64,000 bases of DNA from Actinophytocola xanthii (GTDB lineage: Bacteria; Actinomycetota; Actinomycetes; Mycobacteriales; Pseudonocardiaceae): contig NZ_MSIE01000006.1 of the NCBI RefSeq assembly GCF_001921205.1, positions 1 through 64,000 on the forward strand, in the 5' to 3' direction. How positions within the stretch are numbered: position 1 is the first letter of the stretch; every line of letters starts with the position of its first letter. Of the stretch, positions 1-8,503 are shown piece after piece. A program made the translations under genes and the position numbers. The notes beneath the pieces are model-generated. The model saw nothing but the letters and a program-made list of their open reading frames with translations, did no database searches and was not told the origin of the DNA.

Positions 1-90
1 GACGGCCCGCTCGGCGACGGCGCCGAGCTCTACACCCGGCACTTCCGCGACTACCGCGCCTACCTCGCGGTGGAACCGCTGGCGAGCTAG
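1..90 (+). CDS. C-terminal end of an upstream gene (partial)
   Basis: The first 29 codons of the window form an open frame ending in TAG at 88-90, with a tail reading HFRDYRAYLAVEPLAS. The 5' part lies outside the window. The tail is too short to assign to a family. Its stop codon overlaps the stop of the next, convergent gene in the shared tetranucleotide CTAG (87-90). That arrangement supports this frame as the real one. Confidence 0.55.
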   Translation, partial: DGPLGDGAELYTRHFRDYRAYLAVEPLAS

Positions 91-368
91 GCGCTTGGCG
101 TCAGCGGTACCCGCACCGACCTGGCGCCGCGCAGGTCCAGCCAGACCTCGGTCGGCGTGCGGACCAGGCGGGCCAGTACCGCCTGGCAGCCGGCGCACCT
201 GGCGACGGCGCCCGGGGCGCGGTCGTAGACGTGGCTGTCCGCGAACCGGCCCGCGGCGCCGCATGACGCGCAGGTCACCGTCGCGGTGGTGACGTCGACG
301 CCGAACGCCTCGGCGAACAGCCCGGCCATCGCGTTGCCGTCGATGAAGTCGTCTGTCGTCGTGTCCAC
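87..368 (-). CDS. Small Cys-rich protein, DUF6510-like
   Basis: A 93-residue protein with two CxxC pairs (TCASC near residue 34 and RCAGC near residue 58), which would suit a small zinc ribbon. It resembles the DUF6510 proteins of Actinobacteria, whose function is unknown. The start is GTG at 368. It is the last gene of a three-gene minus-strand operon behind a sulfite-oxidase-like molybdoenzyme and a flavin reductase, with 6 bases separating it from the reductase. A role connected to that redox pair is therefore likely, but this is inferred from position only. Confidence 0.75.
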   Translation of the reverse strand: MDTTTDDFIDGNAMAGLFAEAFGVDVTTATVTCASCGAAGRFADSHVYDRAPGAVARCAGCQAVLARLVRTPTEVWLDLRGARSVRVPLTPSA

Positions 369-374
369 TCGCCA

Positions 375-1124
375 TCACCCTCCACTCGGGCCGAACCGCT
401 CGGTCCTGATGTTCGCCGGGTCGTGACCGGCCGCCAGCAGCAGGTCCGACGCCGCGGTCACGAAGCCGGTCGGCCCGCACACGTAGACCCGGCCGCCGAC
501 CTCCCCGGTGAGGTCGGCCGCGGCCAGCCGTCCGGCGGCGCGGGAGCCGGGCGGAGCGGTTCGGGTGTGGACCATGCGCAGGTCCAGCCACTCGGCATCC
601 GCCAGCCCGCGGAGCTCCTCGCCGTAGAACACCTCGGCCGGGCCGCGTACCGAGTACAGCAGGGTGAACCGCCCCGCGTCCGCTACCCGGGCCCGCTCCC
701 GCACCATCGCCATCAGCGGGACGATCCCGGAGCCGCCGGCGACCAGCAGGACCGGCCCGCCGTCCGCCGGGTGCCAGGCGAACCAGCCGCCGACGGGCCC
801 GAGGACCTCGAACTCGTCGCCGGGCAGCACGTCGTCGACGAGGTAGGGCGAGACCTCGCCGGCCGGTACGCGCTGGACGGTCAGCTCCACCCGGTCCCCG
901 TCGGCCGGCGCCGCGATCGAGTAGCTGCGCTGGGCGGTGTAGCCGTCCGGGGCGGTCAGCCGCACGTCGAGGTGCTGGCCCGCCACGTGCCCCGGCCACC
1001 CCGGCACCTCGAGGACCAGGGTTCTGGCCGTCGACGTCTCCGAGCGCACCGCGACGACCCGCGCTGCCAGCCAGCGGGCCCGCCGCCGGACCGGCGGGCG
1101 AGGACCGGCGGCGGTGTCAGTCAT
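375..1124 (-). CDS. Ferredoxin-NADP reductase-type FAD oxidoreductase
   Basis: A 249-residue flavoprotein of the ferredoxin-NADP(+) reductase fold. The FAD-binding RSYSIA motif lies near residue 64, a GGSGIVPLMAM nucleotide-binding stretch follows mid-protein, and YVCGPTGFV forms the NAD(P)-side C-G-P motif near the C-terminus. There is no 2Fe-2S domain, so electrons probably pass straight to a partner. I place the start at ATG 1124 (MTDTAAG), overlapping the stop of the upstream molybdoenzyme gene by 8 bases; the longer open frame upstream is a shadow of that gene. The tight pairing suggests it is the dedicated reductase of the neighbouring enzyme. Confidence 0.88.
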   Translation of the reverse strand: MTDTAAGPRPPVRRRARWLAARVVAVRSETSTARTLVLEVPGWPGHVAGQHLDVRLTAPDGYTAQRSYSIAAPADGDRVELTVQRVPAGEVSPYLVDDVLPGDEFEVLGPVGGWFAWHPADGGPVLLVAGGSGIVPLMAMVRERARVADAGRFTLLYSVRGPAEVFYGEELRGLADAEWLDLRMVHTRTAPPGSRAAGRLAAADLTGEVGGRVYVCGPTGFVTAASDLLLAAGHDPANIRTERFGPSGG

Positions 1125-1716
1125 CGCTGTACCGCTGCTCCCGCCAGGGGTCGCCGTAGTTGTGGTACCCCAGCGACTCCCAGAAACCCGGCTCGTCCTC
1201 GTGGCCCAGGTCGATCCCGGACACCCACTTCGCGGACTTCCAGAAGTACAGGTGCGGCACGAGCAGCCGGGCCGGGCCACCGTGCTCGGCCGGCAGGTCC
1301 TCCCCCTCGAACCGGTAGGCGATCCAGGCCTTGCCGTCGAGCAGGTCCTCCAGCGGCAGGTTCGTGGTGTAGCCGCCGTGCGAGCGCACGAGCGCGTGGT
1401 CGGCGACGGTCTCCACGTCCTCGAACAGCGTGTCGAGGGAGACGCCCTGCCAGGTCGTGCCGAGCTTGGACCACCGGGTGACGCAGTGGATGTCGACCGT
1501 GGGCCGCTCGCTGGGCAGGTCGAGCAGCTCCCGCCACGTCCAGGAGGTCTCGGCGCCCACCTCGGTGCGGATGGTGAACCGCCACTCCTCGCGCCGGACG
1601 AGCGGGGTCGGCCCGGCCTGCAGCACCGGGAAGTCGCTGGTCAGGTACTGGCCTGGCGGCAGGTCCTCGTCCGACGGCTCCCGCCGACCGCGAAAACCCC
1701 TGCTCACGATGCTCAC
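1117..1716 (-). CDS. Sulfite oxidase-like molybdopterin oxidoreductase
   Basis: A 199-residue protein of the sulfite oxidase/MsrP (YedY) family, cytoplasmic by appearance because no signal peptide is visible. The motif DIHCVTRWSK contains the cysteine that ligates molybdenum in this family, and the conserved HGGYTTNLPL stretch of the cofactor pocket follows. It lacks the C-terminal dimerisation domain of true sulfite oxidases. The start is GTG at 1716. It is the first gene of a minus-strand operon with an FAD reductase and a small Cys-rich protein, suggesting a reductase-driven molybdoenzyme. The substrate cannot be read from the sequence. Confidence 0.87.
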   Translation of the reverse strand: MSIVSRGFRGRREPSDEDLPPGQYLTSDFPVLQAGPTPLVRREEWRFTIRTEVGAETSWTWRELLDLPSERPTVDIHCVTRWSKLGTTWQGVSLDTLFEDVETVADHALVRSHGGYTTNLPLEDLLDGKAWIAYRFEGEDLPAEHGGPARLLVPHLYFWKSAKWVSGIDLGHEDEPGFWESLGYHNYGDPWREQRYSDD

Positions 1717-1725
1717 TCGGCCACG

Positions 1726-2481
1726 CTAGCGACTCTCGAGCGTTTTGCGCAGGGCCGCGTCCGCCTTTCGGGACATGTCCGCGACCGCCGCCCGCCGCAG
1801 GGCGTCGGCCTCGTAGGCGGCCCGCCGGTCGCGCACGACCTTGGCCGGGATCCCGGCGGCCACGGCGAACTCGGGCACGTCGCCCTTCACCACTGCGTGC
1901 GCGCCGACGACGCTGCCGCGCCCGATGCGCGAGCCCTTGGCGACCGTGACCTTCGTACACAGCCAGGTGTCCGGCCCGATCCGCACCGGCGACTTGACGA
2001 TGCCCTGGTCCTTGATCGGCTGGTGGATGTCGGACGTCACATGGTCGAAGTCACAGATGTAGACCCAGTCGGCCACCAACGCGGCCTCACCGAGCTCGAT
2101 GTCGAGGTAACAGTTGATCACGTTCTGCCGCCCGAACACGGCCTTGTCCCCGATGCGCAGCGAGCCCTCGTGGCAGCGGATGGCGTTGCCGTCGCCGATG
2201 TGGACCCAGCGGCCGATCTCCATCCGGCCGTAGCCGGGGCGGCAGTGGACGTCGAGGTTCTTGCCGAGGAAGACCATGCCGCGCAGGACGATGTGCGGGT
2301 TGGCGAGGCGGAACTTCAGCAGGCGCCAGTACCGGACGAGGTACCACGGAGTCCAGGCCCGGTTGCGCACGACCCACCGCAGCGAGTCCACGGTGAGGAA
2401 CCGCGCCTGGTTCGGGTCCCGCCGCGAGCGTCGCCATCCCCGGATCCGGTCGGCCACCGGAGCGCCCCACATCGACGTCAT
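1726..2481 (-). CDS. Hexapeptide-repeat acyltransferase
   Basis: A 251-residue protein dominated by left-handed beta-helix hexapeptide repeats from about residue 64 to 215, for example IGRWVHIGDG, IGDKAVFG, IGPDTWLC and IGRGSVVG, ending in the typical VAAGIPAKVVRDR cap. Such proteins transfer acetyl or other acyl groups to sugars or lipids. The N-terminal 60 residues are basic and the C-terminal 30 look helical. A loop around DFDHVTSDIHQPI contains the catalytic-type histidine. It is transcribed apart from the LtrA gene, which starts 38 bases away in the opposite direction. The acceptor is unknown. Confidence 0.82.
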   Translation of the reverse strand: MTSMWGAPVADRIRGWRRSRRDPNQARFLTVDSLRWVVRNRAWTPWYLVRYWRLLKFRLANPHIVLRGMVFLGKNLDVHCRPGYGRMEIGRWVHIGDGNAIRCHEGSLRIGDKAVFGRQNVINCYLDIELGEAALVADWVYICDFDHVTSDIHQPIKDQGIVKSPVRIGPDTWLCTKVTVAKGSRIGRGSVVGAHAVVKGDVPEFAVAAGIPAKVVRDRRAAYEADALRRAAVADMSRKADAALRKTLESR

Positions 2482-2519
2482 AGCAGCTGACCGTAGCCCA
2501 CCGGGTTACGTTGCAGAAC

Positions 2520-3698
2520 ATGACCGAGCCCGAGCCGTCCGACCGGCACGCCAGCTGGTTGGAGCTGTTCTTCGACCTGGTGGTCGTGGTCGCCGTCAAC
2601 CAGCTCGCCCATCTGCTGCACGGCAGCGCCCACCACGGGCCGGACGGCCTGCACATCGCCACGTTCTTCACCCTGTACCTGGCGATCTGGCTCGTGTGGA
2701 CGACGTACACGCTCTACTCGAACGTGGTCGCCGAGCGGGTGCGGGAACGCTCGATGTTCGTCGGGATGGCCGGGATCGCCACGATGGCGGCCGCCGTCCC
2801 GACCGGCATGGGCGAGCGGGCCGACGTCTTCGCGGCGCTGTATCTGGTGACGAGCGTGCTGGGCGTGAGCAGCTTCACCCGCTCGGGCCGGATCCTGCTG
2901 TCCTGGGGCGCCGCCACGCGCAACGCCGGCCTGCTCCCCTGGATCGCCTCGTTCTGGGTCGAGGAGCCCTGGTGGAAGCTCTCGCTGTGGATCTTCGGGC
3001 TGGGGGTCACGCTGTGGTTCAGCGTGCTGACCTCGCGGGGCGACGGCCAGCGGGTGATCGAGATGATGAACGAGCGGCTGGCCCGCCGGGCCGCGCGGAG
3101 CCGCCGGGAGATGCCGCCCCTGGTGGAGGCCACGGTCAACCCCGGACACCTCGGCGAACGGCTCGGGCTGTTCGTGATCATCGTGCTGGGCGAGGCCATG
3201 CTCCAGCTGGTGGGCGCGGTCGGTGAGGTCGAGGACTGGTCGCCCGGCGGCGGGCGGGGCTGGCTGCTGCTGCTCACCGTGGCGGCCGCGTTCGGACTGC
3301 TGGTCGCGCTCTGGTGGCTCAACGTGCGGTTCGGGTTCGCCGAGGAGACCCGGTTCCCGCCCCGGGTGGTGCTGCCGGCCCACTTCGTGGCGATCGCCGC
3401 GATCACCACGGTCGCCGCCGGGCTCGGCACCGCCGCGGCCGGGGTCGGTGAGCACCTGCCGGCCGCGAGTGCCTGGCTGCTGTGTGCCGGGGTGTCGGCC
3501 TACCTGCTGGTGATCACGCTGCTCAGCCGGCAGCGCCTGTCCTGGCGAACGGCGGCCACCGCCGCCGGCGTGGTCGTTCCGTTGGTCGCGGCGGTGCTCG
3601 CGCCGTGGCTGCCGGCGGCGGTCGTGGTGGTGCTGCTGCTGGCCGGCTGTCTTGTCGGGGCGGCGGGATTGCGCGCCCCACTAACGTCGAACGGGTGA
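2520..3698 (+). CDS. Low-temperature-requirement A (LtrA)-like membrane protein
   Basis: A 392-residue polytopic membrane protein of the LtrA family. The family signature WLELFFDLVVVVAV sits at residues 13-26, and about ten hydrophobic segments follow. The central ERLGLFVIIVLGEA motif is the second hallmark. Function is poorly defined; the name comes from a cold-sensitivity phenotype in Listeria. I chose ATG 2520, though an in-frame TTG lies three codons upstream. Its stop overlaps the GTG of the nucleoside hydrolase gene in GTGA, so the two are probably co-transcribed. No functional link is evident. Confidence 0.87.
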   Translation: MTEPEPSDRHASWLELFFDLVVVVAVNQLAHLLHGSAHHGPDGLHIATFFTLYLAIWLVWTTYTLYSNVVAERVRERSMFVGMAGIATMAAAVPTGMGERADVFAALYLVTSVLGVSSFTRSGRILLSWGAATRNAGLLPWIASFWVEEPWWKLSLWIFGLGVTLWFSVLTSRGDGQRVIEMMNERLARRAARSRREMPPLVEATVNPGHLGERLGLFVIIVLGEAMLQLVGAVGEVEDWSPGGGRGWLLLLTVAAAFGLLVALWWLNVRFGFAEETRFPPRVVLPAHFVAIAAITTVAAGLGTAAAGVGEHLPAASAWLLCAGVSAYLLVITLLSRQRLSWRTAATAAGVVVPLVAAVLAPWLPAAVVVVLLLAGCLVGAAGLRAPLTSNG

Positions 3699-4648
3699 CC
3701 GCACTCATCATCGACACCGACCCGGGTATCGACGACGCCTACGCGCTCGCACTCGCCTGCGCGAGCCCCGAGGTCGACCTGCTCGGCGTGACCACGGTGT
3801 TCGGCAACGTCGGGCTCGCGATGACGACGCGGAACGCCCTGCGGGTGCTCGCCCTGTACGGGCGGGACGACGTGCCGGTGGCGGCCGGAGCGGACCGCCC
3901 GCTGGTGTTCCCCCACCCCCACCGGGCTCGGTACGTGCACGGCGAGGACGGCCTGTCCGGACGCTCGGACAGCCTGCCGGAACGCGCGGTGGGCCTCGCG
4001 GGCACCGACGCCGTGTCGCTGATGGCCTCGCTGCTCGACGCCGCGGACAGCCCGGTCACGATCGTCCCCATCGGGCCGTTGACCAACATCGCGCTGCTGC
4101 TGGCCGTGTACCCCTCGCTCGCCGGGAAGATCGGGCGGCTCGTGGTCATGGGCGGCTCGATCGCGGGCGGGAACGTCACGGCCGCCGCGGAGTTCAACAT
4201 CTGGAGCGACCCCGAGGCCGCCCGCCGCGTCCTCGTCGAGGAGGAGATACCGACCGTCCTGGTCCCCACCGACCTGACGCACCGCTGCGCCGTGGATACC
4301 GAGTGGCTGGACCGGCTGGCCGCGAGCGGATCGCGGGGCCGGGTGCTGGTCGAGCTGACCGCGCGGTACCGGGAGTACTACCGCGAGGCCATCGGTCGGG
4401 ACTGCACCGTCCTGCACGACGCGGTCGCGATGGCCGAGGCGATCAGCCCGGGGATCCTGCGGATGACTCCCCTGCCGCTCGAGGTGGAGTGCGCACCCGG
4501 CCCCGCGCGGGGAATGGTCGTCGCCGACCGGCGCAACCCGATGGCCCGCGAGCTCTCCGGGGAGCCGAGCGGCCGCACGGTGGACGTCGCCCTGGACGCC
4601 GACCTGGACGCGGTTCGCGAGTTCCTGCTGTCCCGGCTGGCCACCTGA
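3695..4648 (+). CDS. Inosine-uridine-preferring nucleoside hydrolase
   Basis: A 317-residue nucleoside N-ribohydrolase. The N-terminal DTDPGIDDAYAL motif is the calcium- and ribose-binding signature of the family; EFNIWSDPEAA (mid-protein) and HDAVA (near the C-terminus) supply further site residues. It would split purine or pyrimidine ribonucleosides into base and ribose for salvage, in the cytoplasm. The start is GTG 3695, overlapping the LtrA stop, and it gives the correct N-terminus for the family; a longer frame beginning inside ltrA is a shadow. Substrate preference cannot be decided from sequence. Confidence 0.92.
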   Translation: MTALIIDTDPGIDDAYALALACASPEVDLLGVTTVFGNVGLAMTTRNALRVLALYGRDDVPVAAGADRPLVFPHPHRARYVHGEDGLSGRSDSLPERAVGLAGTDAVSLMASLLDAADSPVTIVPIGPLTNIALLLAVYPSLAGKIGRLVVMGGSIAGGNVTAAAEFNIWSDPEAARRVLVEEEIPTVLVPTDLTHRCAVDTEWLDRLAASGSRGRVLVELTARYREYYREAIGRDCTVLHDAVAMAEAISPGILRMTPLPLEVECAPGPARGMVVADRRNPMARELSGEPSGRTVDVALDADLDAVREFLLSRLAT

Positions 4649-4657
4649 GCGGCGGGC

Positions 4658-5821
4658 TCAGCGCACCTCGGCAGTGCAGACGAACGCCGTCGGGGTGCGG
4701 CCGATGCGGGTGAGGACCGCCGTGGCCGCGTTGGCTCCGTTGAGCTTGAGCCGGGGTCGCAGCGTGTTGGGGTCGACGTCCAGGCCGCGGACGAGGATCT
4801 CGAGCCGGCCGACCTCCCGCCGCCGCAGGGTCTGGCGCAGCGACTTCTCGCTGTAGTGGCCGAACTCCAGCACGCGGAACGCCCGGACACCCGGCGGTGG
4901 CTCGTCCCCGGTCAGATAGGCGATCCGTTCGTCCAGCTGGGACAGGCCGAACCGGGCCGCGTAGTGGCGGACGAGACCGGCCCGGACGACGGCGCCGTCC
5001 GGGTCCACGAGCCACTCGCACGGCTCGACGACGGCGCAGTCGTCCGAGTCCGCGTCCGTGATGCTCCACTCAGGACCACCTGAGCGGAGTACGGTGGCCC
5101 GGCGGCGAATGCCGGGGGTGGCGAGCTCGCCCGTCCACAGGCAGGCCTCCCGCACCTGGCCGTCCAACGAGACCAGCTCCACCTCACCCGCCCAGGGCAG
5201 GAGGTCGAAGTCGACACCGGGCGCGCACTTGACCGCCAGGTCGCGGCCGGGCCAGGCCGCGGCCAAACCGTCCAGCGGGGGCAGGAAGTCCTCGACGCGC
5301 CAACGCCGCCGGCCGGCCGCGTCCCGGCGCCCCGGATCCGCGAACACCGCCGTACCCCGGGTGACCGGGCGCAGCGCGTCGGCACGGACCAGCGCGGCGC
5401 CGGGCACGTTGTGCGCGGCCATGGCGAGGCGCACCGGGTCGAGGTCGGACCCCACGCAACGGTCGGCCACCGGCAGCAGCGCGGCGAGGTCGACCCCCAC
5501 CGAACAGGTCACGTCGTGGACGGCCCGGCCGGCGAACCGGCGGGCCCGGACCCGGGCAACCGGCGCGGCCGTCGCCTGCTGGAGCGCCGCGTCGGTGAAC
5601 AGCCACCGGTCCGGCTCGTCCACCTTGGCGCTCGCCCGCCGACGAAGCAGCACGGTCTCCAGCACCGGGGCGGCCCGGTCACCGAGCGAGCGCCGCGCGG
5701 CGGCGACATCGGCCAGGTGCGACGCCGGCGTCAGCGGCAGCCGGTCGATCTCGGCGAGCGCCGCGCCCCCCGCCGGGGAGCGCAGGAACGCGACGTCCGC
5801 CGCGTGGAAGGTGTAGGTCAG
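4658..5821 (-). CDS. SAM-dependent methyltransferase with THUMP-like C-terminus, apparent CTG start
   Basis: A 387-residue protein with a Rossmann methyltransferase core (DVTCSVGVDLAAL, then VGSDLDPVRLAMA and ADPGRRD) followed by a C-terminal THUMP-like region (EFGHYSEKSLRQTLRRREVGRLEILVRG in part). This architecture occurs in actinobacterial methyltransferases probably acting on RNA. No ATG, GTG or TTG exists in frame near the expected N-terminus. The codon CTG at 5821-5819 overlaps the upstream methyltransferase stop as CTGA, exactly where an ATGA or GTGA junction would be. Translational coupling would explain use of CTG. The start assignment is inference; the frame is secure. Confidence 0.82.
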   Translation of the reverse strand: MTYTFHAADVAFLRSPAGGAALAEIDRLPLTPASHLADVAAARRSLGDRAAPVLETVLLRRRASAKVDEPDRWLFTDAALQQATAAPVARVRARRFAGRAVHDVTCSVGVDLAALLPVADRCVGSDLDPVRLAMAAHNVPGAALVRADALRPVTRGTAVFADPGRRDAAGRRRWRVEDFLPPLDGLAAAWPGRDLAVKCAPGVDFDLLPWAGEVELVSLDGQVREACLWTGELATPGIRRRATVLRSGGPEWSITDADSDDCAVVEPCEWLVDPDGAVVRAGLVRHYAARFGLSQLDERIAYLTGDEPPPGVRAFRVLEFGHYSEKSLRQTLRRREVGRLEILVRGLDVDPNTLRPRLKLNGANAATAVLTRIGRTPTAFVCTAEVR

Positions 5822-6783
5822 GGCTTGGTCCCGGTCACCAGCACGTTGTAGAACACCTGGCGCGGAGCGATCCTGCTCAGCACCTTCTCGTCCAACCAGG
5901 ACAGGCGCAGCCACGCCTTGTAGGCGAACAGCCTCCAGCCCAGCGTCAGCTTCTCCTGGGGCACGGCGGCCTCGAACGTGCGCACCGGCCAGCCGAACAG
6001 CGCCGCGGCCAGCTCCTCGGTGACCGCGCGGACGTCGGTCGCGCCGGCGTCGCGCACCACGCGCTCCAGCTCGGCCGGGTCGAACGTGTGCAGGTCGACG
6101 ATGGCCTCCAGCGCGGCGGCCCGGGAGGACTCGTCCAGCTCGGACTGCGGCCGGCGCCAGGCGGCCAACGGCGGCAGCTTGGTGACGTTCGTGGTCAGCC
6201 ACCAGGTGAGCTGGCCGAGCTTGCGGGCGTAGCGGTCGCCGATCCTGGTCGGTTCGCCGGCGAACACGAACCGCCCGCCGGGCTTGAGCACCCGCAGCAC
6301 CTCGCGGAACGCGGCCGGAACGTCCGGGATGTGGTGCAGCACGGCGTGCCCGACGACGAGGTCGAAGGTGTCGTCGTCGTAGGGGATGCGTTCGGCGTCG
6401 GCAACGCGGCCGTCCACGTCCAGCCCGAGCTGGGCGGCGTTGCGCAGGGCCACCTGGACCATGCCCGGCGAGAGGTCGGTGACCGAGCCCTGCTTGATCA
6501 CACCGCCCTGCATGAGGTTGAGCAGGAAGAAGCCGGTGCCGCTGCCGAGCTCCATGGCCTTCTGGTACGGCCACTCGGCGTCCCCGGCGACCGCGCGGAA
6601 CCGACCGACGGCGTAGTCGATGCAGCGCTCGTCGTAGGAGATAGACCACTTCTCGTCGTAGGTGTCGGCCTCCCAGTCGTGGTACAGCACGTTGGCCAGC
6701 TTGGGGTCCGACCGGGCCGCCTCGACCTCGGCCTCCGTCGCGTGCGGGTTCGGAACGGGGTCCCCGCTCGGGTCACTTGCCAC
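5818..6783 (-). CDS. Class I SAM-dependent methyltransferase
   Basis: A 321-residue methyltransferase. Motif I ELGSGTGFFLLNL (from about residue 78), the acidic SAM ribose-binding stretch VTDLSPGM, and GHAVLHHIPD with the post-II motif LRVLKPGGRFVFAG define a class I small-molecule or lipid methyltransferase. The C-terminal third carries hydrophobic and basic stretches that may bind a membrane-associated substrate. The start is GTG 6783, overlapping the end of the enoyl-CoA hydratase gene by 11 bases, and its stop overlaps the CTG start of the next gene. Substrate unknown. Confidence 0.85.
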   Translation of the reverse strand: MASDPSGDPVPNPHATEAEVEAARSDPKLANVLYHDWEADTYDEKWSISYDERCIDYAVGRFRAVAGDAEWPYQKAMELGSGTGFFLLNLMQGGVIKQGSVTDLSPGMVQVALRNAAQLGLDVDGRVADAERIPYDDDTFDLVVGHAVLHHIPDVPAAFREVLRVLKPGGRFVFAGEPTRIGDRYARKLGQLTWWLTTNVTKLPPLAAWRRPQSELDESSRAAALEAIVDLHTFDPAELERVVRDAGATDVRAVTEELAAALFGWPVRTFEAAVPQEKLTLGWRLFAYKAWLRLSWLDEKVLSRIAPRQVFYNVLVTGTKP

Positions 6784-7591
6784 TGAACGTCGCCTTTCCC
6801 GGGCCGTTCTCGACGAACGAGCGCATTCCGGTCTTCTGGTCCTCGGTCGCGAACAACGCGGCGAACAGCTGGCTCTCCAGCTGCAGCCCGCTGTTCAGGT
6901 CGCCGTCCAACCCGCAGTCGATGGCGAGCTTCGCGGCGGCGAGCGCGCGGCCCGGGCCGCCGGCGAACTGCTCCGCCCAGCGCCGAGCCGCCGCGTACAC
7001 GTCGTCGGGCGCCACCACCTCGTCGAGCAACCCGATCGCCAGCGCCTCGCCGGCGTCGACAAACCGTCCGGTGTAGACGATGTCCTTGGCGCGGCTCGGT
7101 CCGACGAGGCGGGCGAGCCGCTGCGTGCCGCCGGCACCCGGGATGACGCCGAGCAGGATCTCGGGCTGACCGACCTTGGCGTTGTCGCCGGCCACCCGCC
7201 GGTCGCAGCACAGGGCGAGCTCGAGGCCGCCGCCGAGCGCGTAGCCGGTGATCGCGGCCACCGTGGGCTTGGGGATCTCGGCGACCGCGGTGAACGACGA
7301 GGACAGCGCACCGGCGCGCGCTGCCATGTCCACATAGGACAGGTCGGCCATCTCCTTGATGTCCGCGCCGGCCGCGAACACCTTCTCGCCGCCGTAGACG
7401 ACGACGGCGCGCACGTCGTCGCGCTGGGTGGCCTCCTGCGCGGCGGCGCGGATCTCCTCCTGCACCTGCTTGTTGAGCGCGTTCATCGGTGGGCGGTCCA
7501 ACCGGATGGTGCCGACACCACCGTCCACTTCGAGCCTGACGAACTCACCCACGCCAACGCCTCCTGCCGCCTCGTCTGTCGTTCTCGTCAA
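6773..7591 (-). CDS. Enoyl-CoA hydratase/isomerase (crotonase family)
   Basis: A 272-residue crotonase-fold enzyme that should hydrate trans-2-enoyl-CoA to 3-hydroxyacyl-CoA. Both catalytic glutamates are present: one in GGGLELALCCD and one in GQPEILLGVIPGAGGTQRL. The oxyanion-hole segment FAAGADIKEMA is intact. These motifs match short-chain hydratases closely, so crotonyl-CoA is a plausible substrate. This could supply the hydratase step of the ethylmalonyl-CoA genes further along the window, an inference without positional support. It lies 1 base downstream of the ABC ATPase gene, in an apparent minus-strand operon with the two methyltransferases. Confidence 0.92.
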   Translation of the reverse strand: MTRTTDEAAGGVGVGEFVRLEVDGGVGTIRLDRPPMNALNKQVQEEIRAAAQEATQRDDVRAVVVYGGEKVFAAGADIKEMADLSYVDMAARAGALSSSFTAVAEIPKPTVAAITGYALGGGLELALCCDRRVAGDNAKVGQPEILLGVIPGAGGTQRLARLVGPSRAKDIVYTGRFVDAGEALAIGLLDEVVAPDDVYAAARRWAEQFAGGPGRALAAAKLAIDCGLDGDLNSGLQLESQLFAALFATEDQKTGMRSFVENGPGKATFSGK

Positions 7592-7592
7592 C

Positions 7593-8402
7593 CTAGTCGG
7601 AGGTGGCGCGCCGTGCGAAGTACCTGTCGCCGAGCCGGTCGAGCTCGAGGTCCTGACCGAAGGCCGTGGAGAGGTTCTCGCTGGTCAGCACGTCGTCGAG
7701 CAGTCCCTGGGCGACCACGCCGCCGTCGGAGAGCAGCAGCAGGTGGGTGAAGCCCGGCGGGATCTCCTCGACGTGGTGGGTGACGAGGATGGTCGCGGGG
7801 GCGTCCGGGTCGCGCGCCAGCTCCGAGAGGCGGGACACCAGGTCCTCCCGCCCCCCGAGGTCGAGCCCGGCGGCGGGCTCGTCGAGCAGCAGCAGCTCGG
7901 GGTCGGTCATGAGCGCGCGGGCGATCAGGGCCCGCTTGCGCTCGCCCTCGGAGAGGGTGCCGAACAGCCGGTCGGTGAGGTGGGCGATCCCCAGCGCCTT
8001 GCACAGCTCGGTGGCCCGGCCGGTGTCCAGCGAGTCGTAGTCCTCCCGCCACCGGCCGAGCACGGCGTAACCGGCGCTGACCACGACGTCGAGGACCCGC
8101 TCGGTGCCGGGCACCCGCGCGAGCAGGGCGGCCGAGCAGAACCCGATCCGCGGCCGCAGCTCGAACACGTCCACCCGGCCGAGGCGCTCGCCGAGCACGT
8201 GCACCTCCCCGGTGGAGGGGTGCAGCTCGGCGGCGGCGAGCCGGAGCAGGGTGGTCTTGCCGGCCCCGTTGGCGCCGAGGATCACCCAGCGTTCGTCGAG
8301 CTCGACACTCCAGTTGACCCCCGAGAGCAGGTTCGTGGTGCCGCGGCGGACCCCGACCTCGGACATGTGCACGACCAGGTCGTCCAGTTCGTCTCCCGTC
8401 AC
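7593..8402 (-). CDS. ABC transporter ATP-binding protein, stand-alone
   Basis: A 269-residue ATPase with Walker A GANGAGKTTLL, ABC signature LSEGERKRALIARAL, Walker B ELLLLDEPAAGLD and switch histidine in ILVTHHVEEIPP. The signature and the arrangement resemble the YlmA/ModF-like ATPases often encoded without a permease. No membrane partner is visible within several kilobases on either side, so the partner is unknown or the protein acts outside transport. The start is GTG 8402 (MTGDELDD). It opens the minus-strand run that continues with the enoyl-CoA hydratase gene. Confidence 0.88.
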   Translation of the reverse strand: MTGDELDDLVVHMSEVGVRRGTTNLLSGVNWSVELDERWVILGANGAGKTTLLRLAAAELHPSTGEVHVLGERLGRVDVFELRPRIGFCSAALLARVPGTERVLDVVVSAGYAVLGRWREDYDSLDTGRATELCKALGIAHLTDRLFGTLSEGERKRALIARALMTDPELLLLDEPAAGLDLGGREDLVSRLSELARDPDAPATILVTHHVEEIPPGFTHLLLLSDGGVVAQGLLDDVLTSENLSTAFGQDLELDRLGDRYFARRATSD

Positions 8403-8503
8403 GGTGCCCTATTCAACAGGAGCGTTTGCCGGGCCGTGCCCTCGGTTTGCCCACCTGCGCAGCCGTGGTTCCCGCCCCTGGTCGACGGGCGTTCACTCCC
8501 GGC

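Noticed and set aside
5758-5821. Frameshift suspected in the THUMP-like methyltransferase because no standard start codon exists
   Set aside because: The family N-terminal sequence continues in frame right to the CTGA junction, so the frame is intact and only the start codon is unusual.
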